Below, in pieces: positions 18,430 to 28,898 of a stretch of DNA of 28,972 nt. How positions within the stretch are numbered: the first letter of the stretch is position 1; the number at the start of each line of letters is the position of its first letter. Under the pieces are notes generated by a model. The model saw only the letters and a list, made by a program, of their open reading frames with translations, made no database searches and was not told the DNA's origin. The translations under genes and the position numbers were made by a program. This stretch comes from Hymenopellis radicata (taxonomy: Eukaryota; Basidiomycota; Agaricomycetes; Agaricales; Physalacriaceae), in contig JADNRX010000625.1 in NCBI GenBank assembly GCA_015501595.1, positions 1-28,972 of the forward strand, written 5' to 3'.

Positions 18430-19596
18430 TGCGATGAATCTGTGGGCAGTGGCGGCCCTGGTCAGCATAACAAGCTGTTTCCGTACTGGAAGACCAACCT
18501 GTAGATCACCCAAATATGGGATAAACAGGTCGCTTGGCGCCTTTGAAGTTCGAGTGATTGTTTGCAATAACTTTGAGATTCAATAATGATAGTTGCGTGT
18601 AAGAAGACGACGTGGGAACTGCGTGGGAAAGGCACCTCGGAACACTCCGAGTAGCCCCTGTCCACTTGCTTCCTTGCCTGAACATTGAAACCATGATTGC
18701 CTCTGCACCTACCTGCAGCTGTATGTAAGAAGTTATAATCATGTAACGAGTGACGCTCCCTGGATTTCTCTAACATCACACTTTTTTTTGGAGTAAGTAC
18801 GCAGCTACACTTCCGTATGATCATTGTTAGCGACGCTTAGCATACAGCACTTTGTAATGTCTTCCCGCCTCCGCAGATCCGGCCCATTAAAACCTTGCTC
18901 TATACTAGTCTACTAAACACAACACAGAAACCAATGGATCAAACAACTTCGGCAGTCTAACACACAAACGCCTCAAATACCGCGTTTCCATCTTCATCTC
19001 CCCAAAGCTCGCCTTCGGAAGGCATATCATAACATCCACACTTACCTGTACGCCGTCCTACACAACATCATCAGCCTCAAAGCCACATACGCTCAACGGA
19101 AAACTCACGACAAGCCTCTCGGCCGACGCCGCCTCCCTCATGTTCATCGTTGGGTAGACGGTGCTCTCCCGCAGAAGCTTCGTCCTGTTGTCCTCGACCA
19201 TCCATTCGACGTCCACGAAACTCTTTCCACTTGGTGAGGGCCGGTATAACCTCTTGCACCTCGCCGGACACTGGTGCGACGTCAACTGAATCATAATGTT
19301 ACGATACAAGTAACGAACAGTACCAAATCGACCGCTACAGGCGGGAACCCACACGGTGCAATCCCCTTCACTGGAAGCGCTTCCAGAAGCTTACTAAAAT
19401 GTCGGGCTGGACGTTAGTACAAAGCATCATTATAAGTGACTCACAGCAAGTTTTCTGCCGCTCTTTACCTCAACTTTCCTCTGCCAAGTCGGGATATAGA
19501 TACCAGCTCTTCATCCAGGAAAGATAGACCATGATAGCCTTGCCGTGGTACACCTGTCGCAGTAAGGGACGAGGAAAACTAACTCCATGGTCAGAG
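18430..19596. other. About 1.2 kb without a supported gene
   Basis: This interval contains only short frames without recognisable domains (for example 19058-19354 minus, ending SVCGFEADDVV). It should hold the F-box gene 4 promoter at its left end. If the kinase-like gene at 19597-20202 were full length, its catalytic half would be expected here, but no HGDL-type motif can be found. Confidence 0.45.
19371..19386. repeat. Perfect 16-bp palindrome
   Basis: CTGGAAGCGCTTCCAG reads the same on both strands. No gene association is evident. It could be a dimeric transcription-factor site or chance. Confidence 0.6.
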
Positions 19597-20202
19597 TCAA
19601 GGTCCAATCTCGCCATTGAATAAGACCCGGGGATGTGTTATTGGACCTCCTAGGACGGATGAGATGCATTGGGTAGGAGGTGGGGGGATAGTTCGGTATT
19701 CCCGAACGTAGAAGGAAAGCTGAGTGATTATGCGACGCTTTTCGTCTGCTGATAACGAAGGCCAAACACCTTCCAGCTCGACACCATGAACACGGAGCAT
19801 GAGAACGAGGTACATCTTGCGATACCGAAAACAGAACAAAGGGCGGGGAACTGGAATTTTGGTTTGCCAGTGTATGAAGCGCAACGTTGCGAACTCGACC
19901 GGCCCATTTGGGCAGCGCTTCACGTAGATCCAACGTCCAAACGTCACTGTAAACCTATTAAGTAGTTGGAAATAAAATAATGATAAGAAACAACTACATC
20001 TCCAGATAACATGAAAAGGTGTCGTTATAGAACGGTGCACCACCATTTGCGCGTGGCCAAGCTTGTTCATCGTGCGCATATGCCATCGGTACAAAGGATG
20101 GCGCGACCGACGTCGAAGCCGAGTCAAGGTATCTTCAAAGCCGTCGGGAGGTATTTGATAGTCTATGTAGGCATAGACAAGCCGCGTCAATACAGGGGAC
20201 AT
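19597..20202 (-). pseudogene. Truncated aminoglycoside-phosphotransferase-like (APH/fungal kinase-like) gene
   Basis: The ATG is at 20202, with one intron I place at 19947-19997 (GTAGTT...TTTACAG). The joined protein has an N-terminal helix-rich part followed by landmarks of the N-lobe of fungal APH-like kinases: FGRWIYVKRC (candidate ATP-lysine strand), EFATLRFIHWQTKIPVPRP, MYLVLMLRVHGVELEGVWPS, a helix ending YVREYRTIPPPP, and SVLGGPITHPRV. It then stops at FNGEIGP, where relatives continue with a GPF-acidic segment and the HGDL catalytic loop. No catalytic half is found downstream, so the copy is probably non-functional or spliced in a way I cannot see. Genuine targets of this family in fungi are mostly unknown. 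Confidence 0.5.
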
Positions 20203-20314
20203 GACAGTCTGCGTGAAGAGGCCGGAACATTATGTAAGTCGAGATACATTTCTGGTCTCGAACTCTATTTCGTCGTACATAAGTGTGAGGCCCGACATGC
20301 TTGTATATAGATCA

Positions 20315-22430
20315 TCATACGAACACCGTTCCCTTGCGGCGCGTCATAGCCTGCCGAGCAAACAAGTTACACACCCCGCCTATCATGATGCACGCACACC
20401 CAAACGCAAGCGGTCTCCACCAGACGTAATCCGGCGCCGCCAATAACGCCCCCGCCAGAGGACTTCCAGTGAGGGCAGCCACGCTCATAAACAACGCCGT
20501 GAACCCAATCCGCAGTCTGACATTTTCATTGAGTGACATCGCATTGTAAGAAGAGACGCACCCAATATCATTCATAGTGCCGAACGTTGCGACAGCAGGA
20601 AATACGAGCGAGAAGAGCGCGCCAGAGAAGAAGCCGTAGAAAGACGCGAAGACGACCACGCCTGCGGTGTTGTGGACGCTGAGGAGAGCCCACAGAAGTG
20701 CGCCACTTAGGAATGCGCTAGGTATAAACACTGCAATCGGATTGGAATGACGCCGAAGATTTCCACGTGAGAGCATACCGTTCAACGTGCCATATTCATC
20801 CGCCAAGAAATTCGGCAAGAAGCGACCAAACGTTGCTGCGGCGTTAAGAATGGTTATCTATGTGGGCGCGCTACTTGGTTCGGTGAGAACTAGAGGCCAT
20901 GTGAGTGTGACGAACCGCCCAAGCCGAGAATGACGCATCAATTCCGTTGATTTTCGAGAAGAGCTGTAGGTAAAAGTCTGCAAGAATCATTATCAGACTC
21001 TAGAACGCATTGTTGAAGAAGAGATTGTCACACATGGAATAAACACGCCCCACCAGATGAAGAACATGCTACGGTGTACTGCTTGAATGCAATTAAAAAG
21101 AGGTAGGCTAGCGGACTTACCCGACAGCGGACAGCCAGAAAGGAACATCACGCAGAACACCAGTGGTACTTTGAGCAAAGGAGGAGCCCTGTGGCGGAAC
21201 TGTAGAACGATTAAGTTTAGTCACATGGTGAAGGGAGATTGTACTTGCGTCGCATCTTCATCAGCACATTCGCCAAGATTAAGAGGACCAGATCGATAAA
21301 CGCGAGCAGTCTGAAGAACATAGACCGCTCTCAGTAACTTGACAGGGCAATGAAAACAGGCGAAGAATAACAACCTTGTGCCCCATGCGAATCCGAGACG
21401 CTCGTCGCCAAAGAACTTGTTCAGAATGATAGGATAAATCACAGAACCAACACCCCCTCCTACCGAGATTCAGTGACAGTGGGTAGATTATAGACGAGCC
21501 CCACTTGCCTGTGATGACAAGTCCCATGGCTAAGGAGCGCCGTTTACGAAAGTAATGCGACACGACGCTCGTCGATGGTAGAAGCATCATCCCCATACCT
21601 ACTCCAATGGTCGACTTCAATAGCTGAAAGCGGGGCCCGAAGCGCGTACCGAGTCCCATTCCGAAACCCTGCGCTAACAAATTCTGGTAGTAGTGGTGTG
21701 GTTGTACCATCGAAAGCATGAACAATCTACAAGGCATTCAAGTTTCTCAGCGGGATCGATGTAAAAGCAGTAGTATGACTTACGACGTGATGAATAGACC
21801 GCCACCAAACAGCATGCTAGATCGGAAATAACCAGCGTCGAACAGCTTTCCAGAAACGATTCCCAGACCGAACATCAAAAAGAGCTGGACGGAGCCTATC
21901 CAGCTGATTTGAGACGGCGACATTTCTACGAGAGAGATTCTCTGCAACGGCCCGGGTTCAGTGAACATCATTCGGGATTCTTGACGCCGAGAGGTTCGTA
22001 CAGTATAATAGTCTTGGTACACTAAAACAGAATGACATCATTCCAGGCACTGGGGAACATGATACTCACCTCCGAACGATTGGGCGTTCCCCACTGTGCC
22101 TTGCGGCGGTAAGAACATCAATTGACGAAGGGACATTCAGCGGGAATGGAAGCGTACACATGCTCACGAGAGCGCTGAACAATATCGCATTAGTCGTGAA
22201 AGACATTCGAATTCGTAATCTTACCCTCCTATCACGGTCAGCCATCCGCGCGGGGAACCTTCGGGAAACTCGAGCGGTGCAGCCTCTGCGTTTCCGTTAG
22301 GATGAAGATTCAGCTCCTTATCATATAAAAGAGCGGGGACAACGGTGGTCGTGCAAGAGCTACTGGTGGAAGAAGTAGGCGGTGAGGATTGCAGTGGCGG
22401 TCGTGCGGCAGGCATCTCGTGTTTTGACAT
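20315..22430 (-). CDS. MFS transporter, monocarboxylate-transporter-like, 15 exons (about 455 aa)
   Basis: My exons, from high to low: 22430-22225, 22174-22158, 22093-22070, 22021-22002, 21941-21784, 21726-21650, 21598-21509, 21459-21375, 21310-21245, 21188-21121, 21078-21034, 20977-20916, 20857-20779, 20730-20562, 20516-20315. They sum to a whole number of codons. The cytoplasmic N-terminus (SKHEMPAARP) ends in SPRGWLTVIGG. Fungal MCT landmarks follow in order: SFGVYQDYYT, SPSQISWIGSVQLFLMFGLG, LLPSTSVVSHYFRKRRSLAM, YPIILNKFFG, LLAFIDLVLLILANVLMKMR, FFIWWGVFIPYFYLQLFSKI, TFGRFLPNFLADEYGTLN, IGLRIGFTALFMSVAALTG and AGALL. About twelve membrane segments are expected. Intron 21460-21508 has a GC donor (GCAAGT). 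The 60-nt intron 21942-22001 is a multiple of three and could be retained. It probably imports organic acids or related small molecules; the substrate cannot be told from sequence. Confidence 0.87.
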
Positions 22431-23056
22431 GATAGAGAGGAAGGCAGCAAGGAAAAGTGAGAATAGTGCAGCGTTGAGTCAAGATTAAATACTTGCGTGA
22501 CGCCGGATAACGTGGCGGCGAAACGTGAGATTGGATAGATCTCTTCCTCTGCGCGTGTTCGTCCATGAAAGCATCTCTTGTAGGCAAATCACCATGAGGT
22601 CGGAGTACGCGACCGGCGCAGGTATAAGACCAAAACAAGTACGGTGCTCACGCACGTACTAGACAGTCTTGGAGTGCCAAAGTCGAATATTTAGACGAGT
22701 TGTCCCTCAGGAGAGTCCGTAGGTCGGGAACTCGAACGCTTCAAGAACCACTAAGTCCTCGGACATGTCCTATTTGTATAAGATAGACCGCCAGCTGGTC
22801 CTGTCAAGTCTAAAATCCATGTGAACGACCGACGATATAGAGTTCCCTAAACCAAACTGAGAGATACAGAGCTATCGATGGAGCACGACTGCGACTAGCG
22901 GAATTCTCCGGTGAGTTACAGATATTAAGTAGCGATACGCGCCTGTATTAGTACGCCACTTATTCCAGAGATTGGTACCTCTGCCCATGAGTCCTAGTCT
23001 CTCCGCGCGGCTGGATTGTGGCACCTCCGGGGTTGATACGCGTCGAAGACTAGACA
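22431..23056. other. MFS upstream region; no gene recognised
   Basis: The first 200 bp should contain the promoter of the minus-strand MFS gene. I see no clear TATA box or repeat. The remaining sequence has only short frames. Confidence 0.4.
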
Positions 23057-23629
23057 TCACCACCCTTGAACCGAAGACTTCACACGCGTAGATGAGGCTG
23101 TTCCTAGCGTATTGAGATGAAAAGCGTGTGGGAAAGCCAATATGAGTGCTACCTGCCTGAAAGAAGCTGCCGTGTCGGCCACCGGTCGGCACTGGTGGGG
23201 GAACAAAAGGCTACGCATAACTTGAGGAGTGATGTTCTGAACGCGATAAGATACAGAATATTCTGCTAGTGATGTTTGCTGGACGAGAGGATTGATACAC
23301 CAAGAATCTTGTTGAGCGTTGAACAGTTGAGTTTGGGTCGAAGTGGTGTCGTGCCGGTCCGACAAGGACACCAAAAGCCTAGACCCATGTCGAAGCAGCG
23401 CGTCTCGTTCGGTTGCCTGAAGGCTCAAGTTACAAGCCCGAAGTCCAGGCGATGTGGTAATCCTCATATTGTCAATAGCCATACTGAATACAGCGCAAGC
23501 CCGTGCAGGCGTCTGAGCTACTGTTACCGAGGCTGACCTTTTGTTCGCCGACCTGTATGGGGAATCATTAATCCAAACAAGGTGCACTTTTTCATTTAGT
23601 AGACCGTCAGCTTGAATAAGATAATGCAT
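23057..23629 (-). CDS. Hypothetical protein, unsupported by homology (190-codon open frame)
   Basis: This is the longest unexplained frame on the right side. It starts MHYLIQADGLLNEKVHLVWI and ends SSTRVKSSVQGW. A GT donor-like site follows FRQ near 23155, and a possible upstream exon lies at 23861-23690, ending before GTAAGTTCC with an acceptor TAG at about 23640. The composition is not strongly biased, and no domain, signal peptide or membrane helix is evident. It may be part of a spliced gene or a chance frame; about 190 codons without a stop is uncommon by chance but not decisive. Confidence 0.25.
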   Translation of the reverse strand: MHYLIQADGLLNEKVHLVWINDSPYRSANKRSASVTVAQTPARACAVFSMAIDNMRITTSPGLRACNLSLQATERDALLRHGSRLLVSLSDRHDTTSTQTQLFNAQQDSWCINPLVQQTSLAEYSVSYRVQNITPQVMRSLLFPHQCRPVADTAASFRQVALILAFPHAFHLNTLGTASSTRVKSSVQGW

Positions 23630-24240
23630 TCATGGATGCTACGGAATGAATTCGAAATCAGAGTCTGTTTTTGAGGTAGAGGAACTTACGAGGAAATGAA
23701 CAGATTCGGGGTGTCGTTGCAGATGGTATGCCGAGTACCTCTTGAGGAAAACATGCATTCAAGTTGGAGAACTGGAGCAGCCCAGTCACAGTGAAAGAAG
23801 GAGGGAGACGGAGGAAGTGAATTGTATGCTCACCGTTCTCCAGAGTAAGTTTCAGCTCCACTGCGGATCGTCTAGAGTCTTCAAGTCTTCGCCGTGGTGC
23901 GAAAAGCAGATGCTATATATCAGCTACTCCACCGTCTAACCATTATCCAGGTCTTGGTGTCGAGTCTGCAGTCGGCTTGTAAATCATATCGTCGTGTAAT
24001 GTCCTCGCTCGTAGTACTCAGTCCTCGAAGCGTTCGTTATCGTGTCCGAAACGTAATCAAAACCCGGAGCGTCCTGTTCGCTGTGTGGTCGCGTGAAGCT
24101 ATCGAGATGCTTCAGATGAGTATTATATGAACCATGACAGAATCATACGTCGTGGGTTTCAAGAGCAACGCCGACGGGAAGCGGCCGCGTTCAGAGCGTA
24201 AGGCGTAAATGGGGTGGCCCTGCGATATAGAAAAATTGGA

Positions 24241-24730
24241 GCGGGCTGTCATCCAGCGTAGAACGAGTCGGCTTGTGGTCGAAAGGAGCGAGGGGTATCG
24301 TCCAGCTTGTGGAATAAAAGTGAGAGGTAACATTAATCGAATCGGCTTGTGGCAATGAATCTACGGCTTGGCTTCCAGCGTCAATCGAGACTCTTGTGGT
24401 AAAATTGAAGGCGTCGAGTGTTGATCCGGTCGGTTTATGAAGACAGCGTAATCGAATCGGCTTGTGGTCTCCAGTCGAGTGGGGAGTGGTGTCCTGTGGC
24501 GGGAGAAATGCGGGTGCTTCCCTCGGTAGTCAAGTCGCCGTGGTGAGAAAGGTCGAGAGCGCGGCTTGTAGTAGAAGTAAGGGCCAAGTTCAAACAGGGT
24601 AAAACATATTTCATCGAGTCGGCTGAGGGCATAAAATTCGAGAGGCGGCTTCAAGTGAGTCGGCTTGGGGTAGGTCAAATCGTAATCGTCCGAAGACACA
24701 ACGTTAGTGACACGGGCTTGTGGTAAAAGG
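24241..24730. repeat. Dispersed degenerate repeat built on TCGGCTTGTGG
   Basis: The motif (A/G)(A/G)TCGGCTTGTGG or close variants occurs about ten times at irregular spacings of roughly 30-75 bp, always in the same orientation. Clear copies are near 24267, 24341, 24457 and 24717; weaker ones are near 24304, 24403, 24561, 24618 and 24656. Two copies share a longer block, AATCGAATCGGCTTGTGG, at about 24335 and 24449. Spacers between copies are not similar. No coding frame runs through the region. Confidence 0.65.
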
Positions 24731-25495
24731 GAGGTGGCATCCTTCGAACTTGGCCCTCGACGCCTCTTAGAACGTTAATCAAACAGCACAGCTCGCCAAA
24801 GCTTGAGGGAATGACGTACATACATTGTTCTCAATGGTGAGCCAACTTGACGTCCTCGAAAACCTCATAGCCGACCTTGTTGGGGAAGAAAACAGCACAG
24901 AACCTGCATCCCAACTGCATCGTCAGTAAACAAATCCCATGAAAGGTGGGGGGTGGCGGAAAAAGATGACTGGGCGGCTGAACAAAGGCCTCGCACCTGC
25001 CCTCCTTTTCAACAACGGGGTAACGGATCACCTGCCACCACAGCCATGAACAATGGCAATAACAACAAGGCCTTCTTCTTGTTCTCTAGCAGCTCAATTT
25101 GATCTGATTTGGATGCGCCATCAGCATCGATAAGCGCTCTGTGGAGCTGGGTAATGCTTCTGCTGCTATGGTGCCGTTGACATGAGTGATCTACGCTGCA
25201 TTTTGATGCGCCACATTGACTAAAAGGGCGGAATGGAGGCGAAAGTTGCCCAATTTGTTTTTCTTCTCCGAGATATGTTCGCGGATGAGACAGTCCATCT
25301 GTGAAACGAACCCACAGTCAGAAATTAACACAAGAACGAAAGGCGTACAGCACCATTTCTTGATTGCCGATCCATTACAAGGCATTCGGGTTCACGCCGT
25401 CTCCAATACAGGATCGCCTTCGCCGTGAGTCACAGTCAAAATGATCTGATAGAACCAATGTAGAACGATCACTAAACTCTTACACTACCTACATC
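24731..25495. other. Interval with coding-like minus-strand fragments, not modelled
   Basis: On the minus strand three fragments look coding. One begins at an ATG at 25298 (MDCLIREHISEKKNKLGNFR). The next contains ITQLHRALIDADGASKSDQI followed by ELLENKKKALLLLPLF (about 25170-25030). The third ends GYEVFEDVKLAHH before a TGA near 24834. Splice-like GT and AG sites exist between them, but no combination I tried keeps frame with introns of normal length. It may be a small unannotated gene or a relic. Confidence 0.3.
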
Positions 25496-26844
25496 TCAAG
25501 CCCACTTCTTCACATCCTCCACGGTAGGTCCAGCCGGATCGTCTGACGCCGCCAAATTACACTGATGGAAGGCGCGAACCTGCTCCTTGGAGAACGCACC
25601 AACAACACTATGCAACACCCCACGATTATGGAACAGAACCAAATCGCGCTCGTGCCAATCGTGAGGGTAGACAAGCTGTACAGGCCGTATCAATTAGCAT
25701 CTCAACAAACAGAGAGCATACATTCGACTAACCTTGGGCGCAATCGCCGGTCGCTGCATCTTATACAACAACTCCCTAACCTCCTTCAAATTCGTGATAT
25801 GCGCACCATCCGGATAAAGTGCACCCTCCCTGCTAGCCCCCTCAGGCAGTGCATCCACCAACAACTCCGCAGCACCACACGGATGCACTTGGAAGTGCAG
25901 CTCGGCCGTCATAGGATTCTTCCAAACTACAGGAAGCACCTTGCGCTTCGCCTCCTCCCACGGCGGAAGCTCGCTCAGCGGTAGCTCCAGGCTCTCGGAC
26001 TCGATACCCAAGCCGGTCGACATTGCATGCGCAGGCGCCATCCACACGTACGGGTGTGGCGCGTACTTGACTTTGCTCCGCACGGCAAGGCTCTTGAGCT
26101 CCTTGGGCAGAATGTCAAACATGGTCTTGCCCGAGACAAATGCGGTGGTGCCGAGCGGGACGTCGAGCTCGTCGCCTGTGCCATCGTCGTAACGACATGT
26201 CTGGCGCGCGCCTTTGGGGACGTTAATGCCGTAAAGGGTAGTGACTTTGGGTGGTGATAGGTCGTAAAGCGCGGCGTCGATGTGCCAGCGATAGAAACGT
26301 GTGATACCTTTGGCTTCTTCCTCTGGCGAGACGCGGGTTTTGTGGAAGGTGGTGTGAGAGGGGTGTTTGAGCATGGCCTCTGCGAGCCCTTCATGATTAT
26401 AAACGGTGCCATTCCCAATCAGCTGCACCTGCGGCACGCGGGGATCGTCTTGAGATCTGGGTGCAGGATAGATTTCTTGGTGCCCTCCGTCTTGTTGTTG
26501 CCGTGGCCATAGTTCTCAGATTCGGGGTCAAATGCCTGCACATGAGTGAGTATCGCCGTTATCACTGCTCCTCGTGTGCCGCATGCACGCACCTTGGTCA
26601 AAGCGTACTGTTGCTCGGGCGATAAGTCGACATCGCGGAACAGAAGGGCATCGTGCTGTAGCAAAGTCAGTCAAATGGCTGCGGCTACGCCGACCACGGA
26701 CCTTGTACAGTGCTTCCTTGACTTGCTCAAACTCTTCTGGCGTCAAACTGCCTGGATTGACGCCCTTGACTTGGCGCCGAATGTCGTAAACTTGGCTGCA
26801 TCCGCAGACGCTGGAAGCGGAAGAGGAATGAGTTCGATGGCCAT
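25496..26844 (-). CDS. xanA: Alpha-ketoglutarate-dependent xanthine dioxygenase (XanA type), with two single-base frameshifts
   Basis: XanA converts xanthine to uric acid with Fe(II), oxygen and 2-oxoglutarate, replacing xanthine dehydrogenase in many fungi. It belongs to the TauD family. Exons: 26844-26702, 26655-26593, 26535-25733, 25675-25496. Landmarks: MAIELIPLPLPASADAAKF, FRDVDLSPEQQYALTK, GHGNNKTEGTKKSILHPDLK, the iron-binding HxD in FYRWHIDAALYDL, CRYDDGTGDELDVPLGTTAF, FDILPKELKSLAVRSKVKYA, HFQVHPCGAAELL, and the second iron histidine in HNRGVLHSVVGAF. Two places need one added base each to stay in frame: 26770/26771 (before the VKGVNPGSLTP segment) and the G run at 26440-26443 (between KTIP and PQVQLIGNG). 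Both lie at homopolymers or repeated bases, and everything else is well conserved. A sequencing error or a very young pseudogene are both possible. Without these breaks it would have about 396 residues, normal for the family. Confidence 0.88.
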
Positions 26845-27009
26845 GGTGGTGGTACTGAAGAGAGATAGATTAAGAGCGCAGACTCGATCAGTCTAACTCG
26901 GACGACGGCGATAAGGAAGAGGCCTTACTAATCCTGTGACGACACTGACAGCGAAGCCATCAAAACCCGCCACCCAACCCAAAAGCAGCCAACCGCCACC
27001 TGCCGCCAC

Positions 27010-27020
27010 TTTTTTATATA
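27010..27020 (-). promoter_or_regulatory. Probable TATA box of the xanthine dioxygenase gene
   Basis: On the minus strand this reads TATATAAAAAA, about 170 bp ahead of the ATG at 26844. It is the only strong TATA-like element in that upstream region. Confidence 0.5.
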
Positions 27021-27062
27021 CTATTCCGTGACCGCTGACCGCCGCTAACCCCCCTAACCATA

Positions 27063-27105
27063 ACCGAACCCTTACCGAACCCTTACCGAGCCCTTACCGA
27101 ACCCT
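27063..27105. repeat. 11-bp ACCGAACCCTT tandem repeat, about 4 copies
   Basis: Units begin at 27063, 27074, 27085 (ACCGAGCCCTT) and 27096 (truncated, merging into CCTAACCGACCCC). The flanking DNA from about 26960 to 27170 is likewise C-rich on the plus strand, with many ACCGCC and CCCTAA-like words. It lies just upstream of the xanA TATA box. Confidence 0.85.
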
Positions 27106-27139
27106 AACCGACCCCCCGAACCTACCCCGACCCCGAACC

Positions 27140-28496
27140 CTTACCTAACTGGGAACCGCCCAAACCGATCCCGCAGGTTAACTACGTCATCTTCGTCATC
27201 CCGCTCGTCCCTATCGTTATCTCCGTCCTCCGAGTTAGACTAATCGAGTGTCTGCTGATAGATTATGTTTCGTTTATGACGTCGGAGATCCCTGCATGGA
27301 CGAGCACATGGCCGATAACTGCATATCCGTATGGTGCGTCGCCCGCCGCTCGCCTTGGCCAAGCCACGCGCATGTCGCGTCCGTGAAGAGTGGTGATGAT
27401 AGCATGAAGGAAAGAAATGGGTGAAATCTTTTGCGTTTTCGAACCTGGATTAATCGGCCGAACGGGCCGATGTCTATGACCCAGTTAGGCAGTGAACGCT
27501 CCGGGTCTGGCACAGTTCTGAGGAGCTACACTGGAACGTCCTGACACGCCCCTCTAATCCGTAAAGCGGTTCGTCGTCTAGACGCGGCTAAGCTAAATAG
27601 AACTGTGGGAAGACCACGAAATGTGGGTGCCGGAGAGCACATCGGTCAGCTGGGTTTTATCTTGACTTGAACGCGTAGATAAGTACGACAGATTGATGCA
27701 TATGATACACATCTGTAGTGATGTCCAGCAAGTACGGATGAGAATTGATCGTCCTGTTCCCCGTTTACAAAAACATGAAGCCCCGGGTTGGGCGCAGTGA
27801 GCCTTCTTTTGTGTTTGGTCACCTCGACTAAACGGGCTCGCAAACTCCATGAATGCTCGCTGGCGCTCGCAAAGATATCATATACGCGTGCGACAGCAAT
27901 CCCGTCCCCGCCCCGACTAAAACTGAATGTTCACTGCCTGAAAACCACCATTCAATCTTCCTATTCTCTCTGTGGCTTAGCCGCCATGCATCTCGCTGGC
28001 GCTTGCATTCCGTGGGCATCCCACAGTTCTATTTCGGACATTGCCATCCAGCCGGGACGCCGGGGCCGCTCTCCAGCTGAGCTCGCAGATCGGCCCGATA
28101 TCACGTCAGCTCCGCTCGTCTTCCACCTCCAACATTATTGTTGCTCGGGCTTTCAAACGCGCTCCTCCTAGTCGTTGTGCTCACTCTCATATGACTTTCC
28201 CCCTACAGATCAGCGGTGCGTAATCTGACACGTAACGGCCAGCTCTCCGTCCTCCTCGGCAGTTCCGTAGCTACTACTAGTACTAACTTAATGGGTGACA
28301 GGAGGGCAGGAAGGATATGAGTCTTAATCGGCTGAGCGCGTTGCTTCGACTCTGATGGGCACGCAGCACAGCTATGAACCCTTTGCCCATGGACGACTTG
28401 GACCTTCGCATCCCCAGCAATGGATTCGGACGACGCCTGCTGTTCAATGTCAGGACACGCGGCGTCTTGCTTAGGCCACAATCGTTTTGTGCGTCA
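27140..28496. other. About 1.35 kb with no supported gene
   Basis: Short frames on both strands overlap without domains or plausible splicing. Nothing resembles a transposon end, tRNA or conserved protein. Confidence 0.45.
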
Positions 28497-28520
28497 TGGC
28501 CTCAGTATTGCTCTGCTTTT

Positions 28521-28592
28521 GGATTTGCAGTATTACTATGATTGGGATTTGAGGTATTACTCTGATTGGGATTTGAGGTATTACTATCTGAC
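28521..28592. repeat. 24-bp tandem repeat, 3 copies
   Basis: Units begin GGATTTG(A/C)(A/G)GTATTACT at 28521, 28545 and 28569, and a weaker fourth copy may precede them (about 28497). The 24-bp length is 8 codons. In the plus-strand frame that starts at the ATG at 28420 (72 codons) it encodes LRYYSDWD-like octapeptides, but I have no other evidence that this frame is a gene. Confidence 0.75.
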
Positions 28593-28880
28593 CATGTGTT
28601 GCCCATATTCGGAGGAACGGCTCTGTTACAATTGCTGAGGTGCATTATGTTGATTGTTGAAGACGCACCCTCTTGTTGACGCCCCCTTTATAGCGCATTC
28701 AGGCTCAAAGTCGTGCTGGGGTTTGTCGATGTCGTTCTTTTACTCGGCCAGCTGGGCGTAGGTGGGTAGAGAAACGTATCTGTCCACACTTACGAAAGAC
28801 ATTCGCACAGTGATTTTCTGGATTGCTTGCTGGTTATCCTATTTCTCAGATATGGTTGTGCATCCCACTGTCACGTCGGT

Positions 28881-28898
28881 TGCCGTGTATACACGGCA
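28881..28898. repeat. Perfect 18-bp palindrome
   Basis: TGCCGTGTATACACGGCA reads identically on both strands. About 45 bp further (28942-28957) there is a small hairpin, TTCGAC-AAAA-GTCGAA. No function is assigned. Confidence 0.6.

Noticed and set aside
18430..18567. N-terminal extension of F-box gene 4 (46 codons)
   Set aside because: All paralogues start at the MICSxC methionine; the extension has no counterpart and is most likely 5' UTR.
28420..28638. 72-codon ORF with YYDWDLR repeats as a gene
   Set aside because: It rests only on a 24-bp repeat and short length; no homology, splice signals or promoter.
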